From positions 3,402 to 67,401 of the forward strand of contig DIUT01000033.1 of assembly GCA_002423105.1 (NCBI GenBank): DNA of 64,000 nucleotides, given 5' to 3'. Position 1 is the first letter of the stretch; each line of letters begins with the position of its first letter. This document shows positions 25,265-33,112 of this stretch, in pieces. Position numbers and translations under genes: made by a program. The notes under the pieces were generated by a model that saw only the letters and a program-made list of their open reading frames with translations, had not been told where the DNA came from and searched no databases. The stretch comes from Geobacter sp. UBA6151 (GTDB lineage: Bacteria; Desulfobacterota; Desulfuromonadia; Geobacterales; Pseudopelobacteraceae).

Positions 25265-26077
25265 TTAAAAGAGTGGATGTTCAAAGGAAAGATAGAGCAG
25301 ACCGCCATACTCTCCTTTGGAAGGGCCAATGCCAACGGGAACTGAGATGCCCGGAACCACCTGAAGGCCAGACTTGAAGTTAATAGCGCCGCGAATGCCC
25401 GGATTGATGAAAAAGCTGTTTTTGTGCTGTTTGCTGCCATCCGGTTGTACTGCTTCACCGGTAGTGCCAACCGCTTCCAGCACCAGGTTAAAGTTCTCGT
25501 GTAGCAGCCAGATAATGCTCGCTCCATAATTGGTTCCAAAGGTATCTGCCTTTGCTCCCCCCGATTCCCTTGAGCCGGGTGTAAAGGTTGCGCCCAGGTT
25601 CCAGTGGGTCACAAACCTGTCATTCAACTCAACACTAAGCGGTAAATTCACCTGAACAGCAATTGCATCAGTTCCAAGCCCCTTTTTATAATCACCGGTG
25701 GGCAGGGCAAGAGAGAGGCGAGGAGCCAGTGCAACGGGTCCCTTAAAAATCGCCTGATACCGGTAGTTTAGCATAATATCTCCCAGTCCGCTGGTGTTCT
25801 CTGAATCGGTGACATGCTGGTACGGAATGGAATAGGAAAACTGGTGTTTTTGGGTGGGAACCGGCCACTCCTGCGTAAAGATGTATTGCCAGTCCTTTGA
25901 TTTTTTCAGGTACTGAAACAGCGATATGTGTTGTACGACGCCGTCTTCCTGGTTGTAGGCCTCTTCCAGCAAAAATGAGTTGTCCTGAATCTTTTTTACC
26001 TCTTCAGCAAATACGGGCACGCTTAGAAACATGCATACCGCCACGACGACAAAGGATACGGCCTTGTGAATTTTCAT
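25265..26077 (-). CDS. Outer-membrane beta-barrel protein (phenol-degradation-type transporter family)
   Basis: Protein of 270 residues with a signal peptide ending near VFAEE. The rest is made of alternating hydrophobic beta-strands and ends in an aromatic residue (SFEHPLF), as outer-membrane barrels do. The pattern FSYSIPYQHV...GLGDIMLNYRYQ...APRLSLALPTGDYKKG matches the family often annotated as transporter or MetA-pathway outer-membrane protein. It lies 41 nt upstream of the CzcC-like gene on the same strand. A role in metal entry or exit is only inferred. Confidence 0.75.
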   Translation of the reverse strand: MKIHKAVSFVVVAVCMFLSVPVFAEEVKKIQDNSFLLEEAYNQEDGVVQHISLFQYLKKSKDWQYIFTQEWPVPTQKHQFSYSIPYQHVTDSENTSGLGDIMLNYRYQAIFKGPVALAPRLSLALPTGDYKKGLGTDAIAVQVNLPLSVELNDRFVTHWNLGATFTPGSRESGGAKADTFGTNYGASIIWLLHENFNLVLEAVGTTGEAVQPDGSKQHKNSFFINPGIRGAINFKSGLQVVPGISVPVGIGPSKGEYGGLLYLSFEHPLF

Positions 26078-26128
26078 CTATTTCACCTTGTATTCGGATT
26101 GATGTGAATAACCGTGACGTTGCCTAAA

Positions 26129-26707
26129 TTATCGGCCCTGGCCAATATTTTGTAAGCTCTTCACGCCTTCATAGTAGGTCCGATCTCCGTTGAAACCGAT
26201 CAGCCGGTGGGGATTCCTGCTCTTGTAAACCGGTTTTAACTCCAGCTTTTGCAAGCCATCCCGGATAGTGACATCCTGCTCAAAGAGCGTGCCGTCTCCC
26301 GGCAGGGCAACGCTGATTTTGTGTGTCCCAATCGGCAGACGTAGCGTGCTGTTGAAGGTATAGCGGACACCGTTGCCTGCTTCCGGATCAGTGCTGCCCT
26401 GATATTTTCCGGTTTCAGTTGTCATCGTGCCCATCACGCGGTGAGTCTGCCCCTTGACCCCCACCAGCATCTGGTAACGCTCTGTGCCGTAATTCGTTGT
26501 GTCAATCAGGACAGTGCCGTTTTTTCTGGTTTTTACCGACAGGGATATCTGCAGATCGCCAAAACCGGTTGCGGGTGAAGTGCTGCTCTGCCCAACCACC
26601 TGAAACACACCTTGCCCGCTTTGTGATTCAAGCCGTCTGATAGTCTCGGTTGAAGCGCAACCGGAAAACAAGGCCACTGATGCCAAGAGTATGATGATCT
26701 TTTTCAT
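26129..26707 (-). CDS. Hypothetical lipoprotein
   Basis: Protein of 192 residues with a lipoprotein signal (lipobox LFSGC, lipidated Cys17). The mature part is rich in beta-strand and has no recognised domain. A segment with LRLPIGTHKISVALPGDGTLFEQDVTIRDGLQKLELKP resembles PEGA-type carbohydrate-binding or surface repeats in outline only. It is the first gene of the minus-strand run leading into the efflux operon (51 nt before the barrel protein). An AAAGGAAAA site lies before the ATG. Confidence 0.7.
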   Translation of the reverse strand: MKKIIILLASVALFSGCASTETIRRLESQSGQGVFQVVGQSSTSPATGFGDLQISLSVKTRKNGTVLIDTTNYGTERYQMLVGVKGQTHRVMGTMTTETGKYQGSTDPEAGNGVRYTFNSTLRLPIGTHKISVALPGDGTLFEQDVTIRDGLQKLELKPVYKSRNPHRLIGFNGDRTYYEGVKSLQNIGQGR

Positions 26708-26750
26708 GATTAATTTTCCTTTTTATGTTCAACGTATGAATCGGCCCAGG

Positions 26751-26866
26751 GATCAGCCATTGCAATCTGCGCCGTTACGGGAGCGGAAGACTCCAGCGCA
26801 AAAGACGGAATAACCCAGAGCACCGCCACGTAGCGATAAGAAACAATCGCATGGTCGTAACCCGTG
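26751..26866 (-). pseudogene. Broken copy of the czcC-like 5' end
   Basis: Closely matches the 5' end and signal-peptide region of the TolC-family gene (25130-25245), including its ATG (here 26852). A small deletion shifts the frame after the first seven codons and a stop comes about 26 codons in. No product is expected. It is a scar of duplication or recombination. Confidence 0.75.
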
Positions 26867-26903
26867 AAGACTACTTATGTTGGTTGTGGTTTGTTATGCG
26901 GGG

Positions 26904-27239
26904 TCAGCAAATGGTTCGAGGCGGTATGAAGGGAATGCGCGGGAAATCCTGTGGAAACAGATGTGGAATGACTGCGGTAAGCTGTTTAACCTGTAGAGGG
27001 TGGGAAAAATCGGACTGCTGGCCGATTATGGCCTGTGCGTGGGTGTGGCTAGCGCAGCAGTGGTCGCTATGAGAGCTGTTGCCGCTGTCATGGCAGGGAG
27101 TTTTATCCTGGTTACAGGGGGATGAGATTGAGCAGCAGCCGCTGTCCGGTGTTCCTGCTTGGGCGTGGTCTATCCCAAAACAGATATTACCGGTTAACAG
27201 ACTGACAAGCAGTATGATTGTGGCGACTGTGCGAAACAT
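26904..27239 (-). CDS. Small secreted Cys/His-rich protein
   Basis: Protein of 111 residues. The N-terminal signal peptide (FRTVATIILLVSLLTGNICFG) is followed by a Cys/His-rich stretch at 30-70 with two CC pairs, further single Cys residues and several His (DHCCASHTHAQA). The C-terminus has FPRIPFIPPRTIC. The composition suggests periplasmic soft-metal binding (inference). A protein of similar layout and C-terminal PP motif is encoded at 58708-59055. A truncated copy of this gene lies at 32842-32985. No named family recognised. Confidence 0.65.
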   Translation of the reverse strand: MFRTVATIILLVSLLTGNICFGIDHAQAGTPDSGCCSISSPCNQDKTPCHDSGNSSHSDHCCASHTHAQAIIGQQSDFSHPLQVKQLTAVIPHLFPQDFPRIPFIPPRTIC

Positions 27240-27308
27240 GATGCAACTCTATACGCTGTATCCGGTAATCGTGTAAAGCGTAAATCTGCTTGCCGGCCTG
27301 CTCATAAA

Positions 27309-27343
27309 GGCAAGGACCCGCTGGTCAGAGCCGGGTCCGTGCC
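27309..27343 (-). terminator. Hairpin after the 27368-28219 lipoprotein gene
   Basis: An 11-bp stem with one mismatch (GGCA-x-GGACCCG / CGGGTCC-x-TGCC) lies 25 nt past the stop codon. On the minus strand it is followed by CCTTTATGAG, a weak U-tract. The same structure is kept in the duplicated segment at 33055-33087. Confidence 0.6.
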
Positions 27344-27367
27344 TTCCCATGAAGACGCTTCAGCACA

Positions 27368-28219
27368 TTATCTCCACATCATACCCATACCCATACCGCC
27401 ACGATAGACCGTTGAGTAGTTGCGGAACGGCATTCCTGCAGGAATGAAGGACAGGTTTGTGTTCATGGTATTTCTCAGGGTTGTTATGTTTGTCTGAGCG
27501 TTTGAACCGGTAATCGTCGGCAGATTGCTGTAGATGGTGCCCATCATACCGCGATAACGGTTCACATCAACCGTACCGTTGGTCCCGATCACCTGCCCTG
27601 CCTGCCCGCCCATCAATGTTGCCATGTTCCGTGCAGCGGTGTGCATGGCGGTATTGCGGCCCGCTATGTAGTCGGACATCATATTGGTGCCTGCTGGCAG
27701 GCCCACCTGCGTTCTCAGGGCATCCATCGCCTGCTGCAGGGTCGTATAGGAGCCGGTTTCCATCATTTCACGCAGTTGTGTGGACATGGGGCTGATGAAA
27801 TTGCTGACCGTTCCGGTAACTCCGCCTGTGGCTGGTGCAACGGCGACGGCATGCATGCTGAGCACGTAACTGCCCGTGACCGCCGTGTTGGTGTCTTTGT
27901 CGATGGTTACCCCCTGGGTTGCCAAAGCAACAATGGGGTATTTGCCAATATCTGCGGCATCAACATGCAGCGTGTACGCCCCGTTCTGGTCAGTGATGGC
28001 GGAAGGCTCCCCGGTATCCAGCCGGTAGTTCAGGTTCTTGTCCAAAAATACTGTGGCCTTCTCCAGATAGCCGTCTGCAACAGCTCCACTGACGGAAGCG
28101 CTTGTCGCAACCGGTGTCATCATTGACGACGACATGCTTGTGTCGCTGCCGCTGCTGCCGCAACCGGCTATCATGCCTGCCGAAAGAATGGTGAGTGCCG
28201 CTAATGTCTGTTTTTTCAT
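27368..28219 (-). CDS. Met-rich lipoprotein, copy 1 of 3
   Basis: Protein of 283 residues, no function known. A lipobox (MIAGC, Cys20) is followed by a Ser/Met-rich linker. A small beta-domain contains FLDKNLNYRLDTGEPSAITDQNGAYTL, whose Asp/Asn spacing resembles calcium-binding Cna-B/SdrD-type repeats. A helical part follows (residues ~150-260) with many Met, ending in GGMGMGMMWR. The Met-rich tail hints at Cu/Ag binding (inference). It is almost identical to the copy at 33113-33952 and related to 34009-34812. It lies downstream of the ZraP-like and PepSY-like genes on the same strand. Confidence 0.7.
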   Translation of the reverse strand: MKKQTLAALTILSAGMIAGCGSSGSDTSMSSSMMTPVATSASVSGAVADGYLEKATVFLDKNLNYRLDTGEPSAITDQNGAYTLHVDAADIGKYPIVALATQGVTIDKDTNTAVTGSYVLSMHAVAVAPATGGVTGTVSNFISPMSTQLREMMETGSYTTLQQAMDALRTQVGLPAGTNMMSDYIAGRNTAMHTAARNMATLMGGQAGQVIGTNGTVDVNRYRGMMGTIYSNLPTITGSNAQTNITTLRNTMNTNLSFIPAGMPFRNYSTVYRGGMGMGMMWR

Positions 28220-28268
28220 GATGTTCTTTCCTTTGGGGGTATGTGGTGTGCTGTTGCACCAAAAGTCT

Positions 28269-28619
28269 TTACCTGATTGAACGGATACGTCCGCTTCGTT
28301 TATGGATAACTACCCTGTCGATTATCTTGTTTTCATTATCCAGTATCTCAGCCTCAAAATAGGTTGTTTTATCAATTATTTTTCCAGTTTTTGTCCCACT
28401 GCCACCATAGTATTCCGCAAGGCCATTCCGTACATCCTCTGCCGATTGAACGCTCCTGCGCGCACCATAGCTATCACCGCTCAGAGTGTTGCAGTATCCG
28501 CCATAGGTTTTGTTGCAACCGCACTCACGGCATGCAGCAGCCTCGGTACGCAACATAACGGCAATAAGTAGTGATACTCCGATTGTGAATACTGTCTTTC
28601 CTGCCATAGAGCGCCCCAT
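28269..28619 (-). CDS. Small secreted protein, PepSY-like C-terminus
   Basis: Protein of about 116 residues from ATG 28619 (ATG 28607 is another choice). A signal peptide (VFTIGVSLLIAVMLRTEAAA) is followed by three close Cys (CRECGC) and another Cys (YCN). The C-terminal 40 residues (KTTYFEAEILDNENKIIDRVVIHKRSGRIRSIR) have the strand pattern of a PepSY domain. It lies 38 nt after the ZraP-like gene on the same strand. Periplasmic metal or protease control is possible but not shown. Confidence 0.6.
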   Translation of the reverse strand: MGRSMAGKTVFTIGVSLLIAVMLRTEAAACRECGCNKTYGGYCNTLSGDSYGARRSVQSAEDVRNGLAEYYGGSGTKTGKIIDKTTYFEAEILDNENKIIDRVVIHKRSGRIRSIR

Positions 28620-28657
28620 TTTGCGAGGAGTTACCCTCCCATTGAAAAAGCCGGATG

Positions 28658-29053
28658 TTACCATCCACACATGCCACAGCCGCAACTATTGCCATTGGTC
28701 ATGGCTTGCCGCTGCCCCATATTGCCAGCCATTCCCCGGTTACCCATACCATACTTGTTACCAGCGGCCTGTAGTTGGCTCTGTAACTCGATGATTTCCT
28801 TGCGGAGTGCCGCCACCCGTTTACCATCCGGTACATCTTTGTTGGACTCATCCTGAAGATCGAGTTGCCTTTCCATCAGAAGTTCTCGTGTCTTCAGGGT
28901 ATCCTTCTGAAAGCTCCTCATCTTTTGTGTGCTCACATTTTGGCCGGTACCGGTCATACACCAGCCGCCTCCCCATCCCCAACCTGCGTAGACGACCGAA
29001 CTTGCCAACAATGCCCCGACAACCGCGATAACTGCTACCATTCCCGTTTTCAT
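28658..29053 (-). CDS. Periplasmic ZraP/Spy-like metal-responsive protein
   Basis: Protein of 131 residues with a signal peptide (MVAVIAVVGALLASSVVYA). A helical core (KTRELLMERQLDLQDESN...RVAALRKEIIELQSQLQ) fits the Spy/CpxP/ZraP type. The ends are rich in Gly, Trp, Met and Cys (GWGWGGGWCM; SCGCGMCGW), like the metal-binding termini of ZraP. It follows the histidine-kinase gene by 89 nt, so it is a probable target or auxiliary of that two-component system. AAAGGAG lies before the ATG. Confidence 0.75.
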   Translation of the reverse strand: MKTGMVAVIAVVGALLASSVVYAGWGWGGGWCMTGTGQNVSTQKMRSFQKDTLKTRELLMERQLDLQDESNKDVPDGKRVAALRKEIIELQSQLQAAGNKYGMGNRGMAGNMGQRQAMTNGNSCGCGMCGW

Positions 29054-29142
29054 GATCTTTCTCCTTTGCCTGCATAGCGTCGTTACTGATGCTGACAGGA
29101 TAGCAAGGGAGTATGGAAGAATTATGAAGCAGTTGTGGAGAA

Positions 29143-30492
29143 TTATGGAGTTTTGGGCTCAGCGGGAAACTGAATGGTAAATACCGTTCCCACACCCATT
29201 TGGCTTGCGACTTCGATGGTGCCGCCATGGGCATCCACCAATTCCCTGACAATTGCCAGGCCAAGGCCGAGGCCACCATCCTTGCCCCGATAGAATCGTT
29301 CAAAGATTAAGGGAATATCTTCTTCGGAAATTCCACAGCCCGTATCGATTACGGTGATAATGCAGCCGGATACGGTCTGTTTACCGCTGAGAGTGATTAC
29401 CCCACCCGGTGACGTAACCTTCAGGGCGTTGCTTATCAGATTGATAAGTACCTGGGAAAGCCGGTCAGGATCAGCAGATACCATAGTTTCATCATCTGAC
29501 TCTACCCTGATAACCACCCCTTTTTCGCGTGCAACAGCTTCAAAACTCAAAGCCAGATTGTCAAACATCTGCCGGAGCAGCAATTGATGCACGTCGAGGC
29601 TGAGTACGCTGGCCTGCGCCTCGAAAAAATCCTCCATGGAAGCCACGATAGTGGTCAGCCGCTGGTTCTCTTCCAACAGGAGCCGGATGCGTGATTCGTC
29701 ATTGCTAATAACGCCATCCAAAACACCTTCAAGCTGACCACGCATGATCGTAAGGGGAGTCCGTAACTCATGGGCAAGATTGGCGCAGATCTGTTTGCGC
29801 AGTTTGTTCTGCACCTGGAGCGTGTGTGCCATGGCATTGAAAGACTGGCCGAGGCTGGACAACTCATCGCTGCCCGGTATCTCAACCCGTTCGGTCAGGT
29901 TGCCTTGACTGATATTCTGCGCCGCTTGCGATATCCGGACGATTGGCCGACTTAAGCGGCGGGCAAGAACAATACTTAATATGCAGGCAATAACACCGAG
30001 AGCCAAGGCCGAGTAAGCAAGCAGGTGGTTGGTGCGGCTGATAAAGAAACTGTTTCTGGTATCGGGGAGAAACCTGACTTCCAGTTGGCCGATCTCTTTG
30101 CCATGGAGAAACAGGGGATAGATGTGGAATTCTCCTGTTCCTGAGAGCTTCGCAAATCCTGATGCAGCCTTGAGACGAACTTGCTGTTCCGGTTCCAGGG
30201 AGGCCAATGCTCTGGAGGTTTCCATGATGATCATGCCGTCACGGTCCCGCACCCTGGTGTCCAGGCCGAGCTGAAGCGCCCAGACAGCGTCTTCGACCGC
30301 CATTTCCGGACTCCACCCTTTCTGTTTCAAAAAAACAGATTCCAGGTCGGCCACCACCCAGGAAACCCGATCTTCCTGTTCTGCTTCGGTCAGGCGGTTA
30401 AAATCGCGCACGACCAATTCCCGGAGAAGGATCGAAGAAGACACTCCCAGGCCTGCCATGAACAGCAGTATGAGCAGAAATTTTTTATACAT
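29143..30492 (-). CDS. Membrane histidine kinase, metal island
   Basis: Protein of 449 residues from ATG 30492. First membrane helix at residues 4-20, periplasmic sensor to ~165, second helix (LLAYSALALGVIACILSIVLA), HAMP (RRLSRPIVRISQAAQNIS), HisKA with His241 (NLAHELRTPL), N-box NLISNALK, G1 DTGCGIS and GLGLGLAIV. All catalytic motifs are intact. Its start overlaps the response-regulator stop by 8 nt. The neighbouring CDF pump and ZraP-like gene suggest it senses envelope metal (inference). Confidence 0.92.
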   Translation of the reverse strand: MYKKFLLILLFMAGLGVSSSILLRELVVRDFNRLTEAEQEDRVSWVVADLESVFLKQKGWSPEMAVEDAVWALQLGLDTRVRDRDGMIIMETSRALASLEPEQQVRLKAASGFAKLSGTGEFHIYPLFLHGKEIGQLEVRFLPDTRNSFFISRTNHLLAYSALALGVIACILSIVLARRLSRPIVRISQAAQNISQGNLTERVEIPGSDELSSLGQSFNAMAHTLQVQNKLRKQICANLAHELRTPLTIMRGQLEGVLDGVISNDESRIRLLLEENQRLTTIVASMEDFFEAQASVLSLDVHQLLLRQMFDNLALSFEAVAREKGVVIRVESDDETMVSADPDRLSQVLINLISNALKVTSPGGVITLSGKQTVSGCIITVIDTGCGISEEDIPLIFERFYRGKDGGLGLGLAIVRELVDAHGGTIEVASQMGVGTVFTIQFPAEPKTP

Positions 30493-31180
30493 CCCGAACA
30501 CCGCCGAAACGATAACCAAGCCCGTATACTGTGATCAGAAAGAGCGGAGCCCTGGTGCTGTCACCCAGCTTTTGACGTATGTTCTTGATGTGGCTGTCGA
30601 TATTTCGCTCATAACCGTCGAAGTGATAGCCCATGGCCTTATCAACCAGCTCTTCGCGGGTAAAGGTCTTGCTGGAGGTCGCTGCAAGCGTGAAAAGGAT
30701 CTTGAATTCCACTGCCGTCAACCGGATGGCATCACCCTTGAGAATCACCGCGTGGTTGCGCTCATCGAGAACAAGGTGACCCTGGTTAAAACTGAGTCGC
30801 AGGCTGCTTTCGGTTGTTCCTGACCGTTTGAGCACCGCCTGGACCCTGGCCACGAGTTCACGTGGGCTGAATGGTTTCACAATGTAGTCATCAGCGCCCA
30901 GGGCAAATCCAGCCAAACGTTCTTCTTCAGATGCCTTGGCGGTCAATATCACTACCGGTACATCGGCACGTTCTTTCATTTCCCGGCACACTGCCTCTCC
31001 GCTCAAGTCTGGGAGCATCAGGTCAAGGACAACCAGTGACAGTGTTTCGATCGCAACGATATGTATGGCATCCCGACCTGACGAAACATGCTTTACTCTG
31101 AATCCGGCCTGCTTCAGATACGCAATTGCAACTTCTGCAATTCTGGCATCATCTTCAACAAGGAGAATTAAACCGTTCAT
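30485..31180 (-). CDS. OmpR-family response regulator
   Basis: Protein of 231 residues. The receiver domain has acidic pocket EDD at 9-11, phospho-acceptor D53 (VVLDLMLP) and Lys in YIVKPFSPREL. The C-terminal winged helix has the OmpR pattern (RLTAVEFKILFTLAATSSKTFTREELVDKA, then ERNIDSHIKNIRQKLG and YGLGYRFG). It overlaps the CDF-type transporter gene (4 nt) and the kinase gene (8 nt). Likely targets are the metal genes around it, but no binding site was defined. Confidence 0.94.
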   Translation of the reverse strand: MNGLILLVEDDARIAEVAIAYLKQAGFRVKHVSSGRDAIHIVAIETLSLVVLDLMLPDLSGEAVCREMKERADVPVVILTAKASEEERLAGFALGADDYIVKPFSPRELVARVQAVLKRSGTTESSLRLSFNQGHLVLDERNHAVILKGDAIRLTAVEFKILFTLAATSSKTFTREELVDKAMGYHFDGYERNIDSHIKNIRQKLGDSTRAPLFLITVYGLGYRFGGVRDV

Positions 31181-31845
31181 TTTTTATCACACTCCACGTC
31201 TGCTGTGCCGCTACAACCGCACGAGCAGGACATGCCATTTGCCTTGCCGAACGCCTCCCGCCCTTCCTTGAACGTAAGCCAGGCGATCAAGAGAGCGCCA
31301 ATGGAGTCAAGACTGCCGATGCCGGTCAACTGGAAACCGGCACTGGCGACCAACAAAACGACTGACAGATACACACAGGCCCTGGAGCAGGCCGCATCGG
31401 CCAGGATCGCCGGAGAGTTCAATGCCTTGCCGACCCTGGTCTTGTGATGAATCAGAAGCCACATGAACGATACCGACACCAAAGATATGACAATCCCCCA
31501 GATCGTAGTGGTCGGCTTGTGCTGCACAATGATGTTCAAGGCTGCTGTGGCAACCAGTCCGACGGTCAGAAGATAGAAAGCACCCCCGGTAATCCTGAGC
31601 GCCCGCTGTTCAAAGACATCTTTTGTTTCGCCGTAATTGGCCCTGATTCGTTTGATCATGTGCCAGACGCCCACAGCCGAGATAACTTCGATAAAAGAAT
31701 CTACCCCAAACCCAAACAGAGCCAGAGTTTCATCCGCAGCACCCAGTGCCATTGAAATGATACCCTCCACTAAATTGTAGCCGATGGTCAACAGCGCCAG
31801 AAGGTTTGCTCTGGCAATAAGGTGATCTCGTTCGACTGTTTTCAT
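31177..31845 (-). CDS. Cation-diffusion-facilitator-like transporter, copy 1
   Basis: Membrane protein of 222 residues with about six hydrophobic segments and no large cytoplasmic domain, shorter than classic CDF exporters. CDF-like features are FGVDSFIEVISAVGVWHM near TM2 and SPAILADAACSRACVYLSV near TM5, with acidic and Cys residues at the places of metal ligands. The C-terminus is Cys-rich (SCSCGCSG). A close paralogue is at 35917-36564. It is in the operon with the CadC-like repressor and the two-component system, which supports a role in divalent metal export. Confidence 0.82.
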   Translation of the reverse strand: MKTVERDHLIARANLLALLTIGYNLVEGIISMALGAADETLALFGFGVDSFIEVISAVGVWHMIKRIRANYGETKDVFEQRALRITGGAFYLLTVGLVATAALNIIVQHKPTTTIWGIVISLVSVSFMWLLIHHKTRVGKALNSPAILADAACSRACVYLSVVLLVASAGFQLTGIGSLDSIGALLIAWLTFKEGREAFGKANGMSCSCGCSGTADVECDKK

Positions 31846-31846
31846 T

Positions 31847-32242
31847 TCAAGTTACCCCTTTTCGATACCATATAGAGGCCGTCATTCCGTATATGCAGTT
31901 CAGACCAAGTACAACAATCGGCGTTACGACACCAAACCCAAGCCCCAGCACACCTTTACCCATTTCCGGCAGTACGACAAAGAGCATCATGGCAGATGGC
32001 AGAAGGCTGAAGATACAACCACGAAGCAAGGTCCTGGTTTGCAGCACCGGCAGTAAGAGCAACAGCATCCAGATGCCTCCCCAGACCATCCGCTGATACA
32101 GCCATGGAGCACTGAATTCAGGTTGCATGGATAACCCGATCAGAGAACTTATGCCTGACCACCCCATGAACCAGATATTGAAACTATCGACAAAACCGCC
32201 TATGGCTCCACCGGTGAAGGCTGCGCTTATTTGTTTTATCAT
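31847..32242 (-). CDS. Small four-helix membrane protein of unknown function
   Basis: Protein of 131 residues, four predicted membrane segments, no family recognised. Sequence includes FTGGAIGGFVDSFNIWFMGWSGI at the start and VTPIVVLGLNCIYGMTASIWY at the end. It overlaps the repressor gene by 4 nt and is 1 nt before the CDF-type transporter gene, so it belongs to the metal operon. It could help the transporter or its assembly (inference). Confidence 0.65.
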   Translation of the reverse strand: MIKQISAAFTGGAIGGFVDSFNIWFMGWSGISSLIGLSMQPEFSAPWLYQRMVWGGIWMLLLLLPVLQTRTLLRGCIFSLLPSAMMLFVVLPEMGKGVLGLGFGVVTPIVVLGLNCIYGMTASIWYRKGVT

Positions 32243-32607
32243 GACAATTCTCCTTGCCCGGCAATATGCCCCAGCCCTTCCAGGAGCAGATTTTCCACGT
32301 GTCTATCGTCAAGAGAATAGTAAACAATTTTGCCTGCCTTGCGATGCCTCACCACCCCCATGGTACGCAAAAGCCGTAACTGATGCGAAATTGCTGATTT
32401 GGTAGTACCCAGCAGGGCTGCAACGTCACAAACACACAACTCTTCCAGTGATAATGCGTGAATGATCCGCACTCTTGTCGGATCACTCAACAAACGGAAG
32501 GTTTCTGCAAGCTGTACCACCGTCTTGTCGCAAAGCAGCCTTGCCCTGACGGAGGAGACCTTTTCTTGATCAATACACAAAACATCACAGGTATAGTCAC
32601 TTGACAT
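32239..32607 (-). CDS. CadC/ArsR-type metal-sensing repressor
   Basis: Winged-helix repressor of 122 residues. It carries both parts of the CadC alpha3N metal site: N-terminal Cys (YTCDVLCID, residues 7 and 11) and ELCVCD in the helix before the recognition helix. The DNA-binding region is KSAISHQLRLLRTMGVVRHRKAGKIVYYSL. CadC-type proteins release DNA on binding Cd, Pb or Zn. An inverted repeat just upstream is a likely operator. It heads an operon with a membrane protein, a CDF-type transporter and an OmpR-type two-component system. Confidence 0.92.
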   Translation of the reverse strand: MSSDYTCDVLCIDQEKVSSVRARLLCDKTVVQLAETFRLLSDPTRVRIIHALSLEELCVCDVAALLGTTKSAISHQLRLLRTMGVVRHRKAGKIVYYSLDDRHVENLLLEGLGHIAGQGELS

Positions 32608-32624
32608 TTACAACCTCACTATCG

Positions 32625-32678
32625 ATAGTTGAGCAATCGTTCAACTATAATGTTAATAGCTTTTACAGTCTTGCGCAA
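32625..32678 (-). promoter_or_regulatory. Promoter and operator of the CadC-like operon
   Basis: The inverted repeat ATAGTTGA-8 nt-TCAACTAT (32625-32648) resembles ArsR/CadC operators. On the minus strand a -35 TTGCGC (32673-32678) and a -10 TAACAT (32650-32655) are 17 nt apart, so the repeat covers the start point. Bound repressor would block its own transcription. Confidence 0.65.
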
Positions 32679-32705
32679 GGGCTAAAACTAAAAGATTTAT
32701 AAGTA

Positions 32706-32835
32706 GAGTCTCTTTCAAAAGTCTCAAATTATGTCATCTGGCAGGCTTTAGGCCGGAATCCAGATTTTAACTGCCTGAAAAGACTGGATCCACGATAAAG
32801 GCATTCGGGGATGACAAGCTTTTTGAAAGAGCCTC
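32706..32835. mobile_element. MITE-like element with terminal inverted repeats
   Basis: About 130 bp bounded by GAGTCTCTTTCAAAAG and the near-complement CTTTTTGAAAGAGCCTC. It has no coding capacity. It sits next to the break point of the duplicated lipoprotein segment, where the truncated gene copy begins. Confidence 0.5.
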
Positions 32836-32841
32836 AAGTAT

Positions 32842-32985
32842 TCAGTTAGAAATGGGGATACAGGGGGATGAGATTGAGCAGCAGCCGCTGTCCGATGTCC
32901 CTGCTTCGGCGTGGTCTATCCCAAAACAGATATTACCGGTTAACAGACTGACAAGCAGTATGATTGTGGCGACTGTGCGAAACAT
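32842..32985 (-). pseudogene. Truncated copy of the Cys/His-rich secreted protein gene
   Basis: The first ~42 codons match the gene at 26904-27239 (same signal peptide, SGCCSIS and PC), then the frame runs into unrelated sequence and stops after 47 residues. The loss starts at the edge of the MITE-like element. The metal-binding part is gone, so no function is expected. Confidence 0.8.
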
Positions 32986-33054
32986 GATGCAACTCTATAC
33001 GCTGTATCCGGTAATCGTGTAAAGCGTAAATCTGCTTGCCTGCCTGCTAATAAA

Positions 33055-33087
33055 GCAAAGACCCGCTGGGCAGAGCCGGGTCCTTGC
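33055..33087 (-). terminator. Hairpin after lipoprotein copy 2
   Basis: Stem GCAA-x-GACCCG / CGGGTC-x-TTGC, the duplicated version of the hairpin at 27309-27343, 26 nt past the stop codon. Confidence 0.55.
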
Positions 33088-33112
33088 CTTCCCATGAAGA
33101 TGTTTCAGCAGA

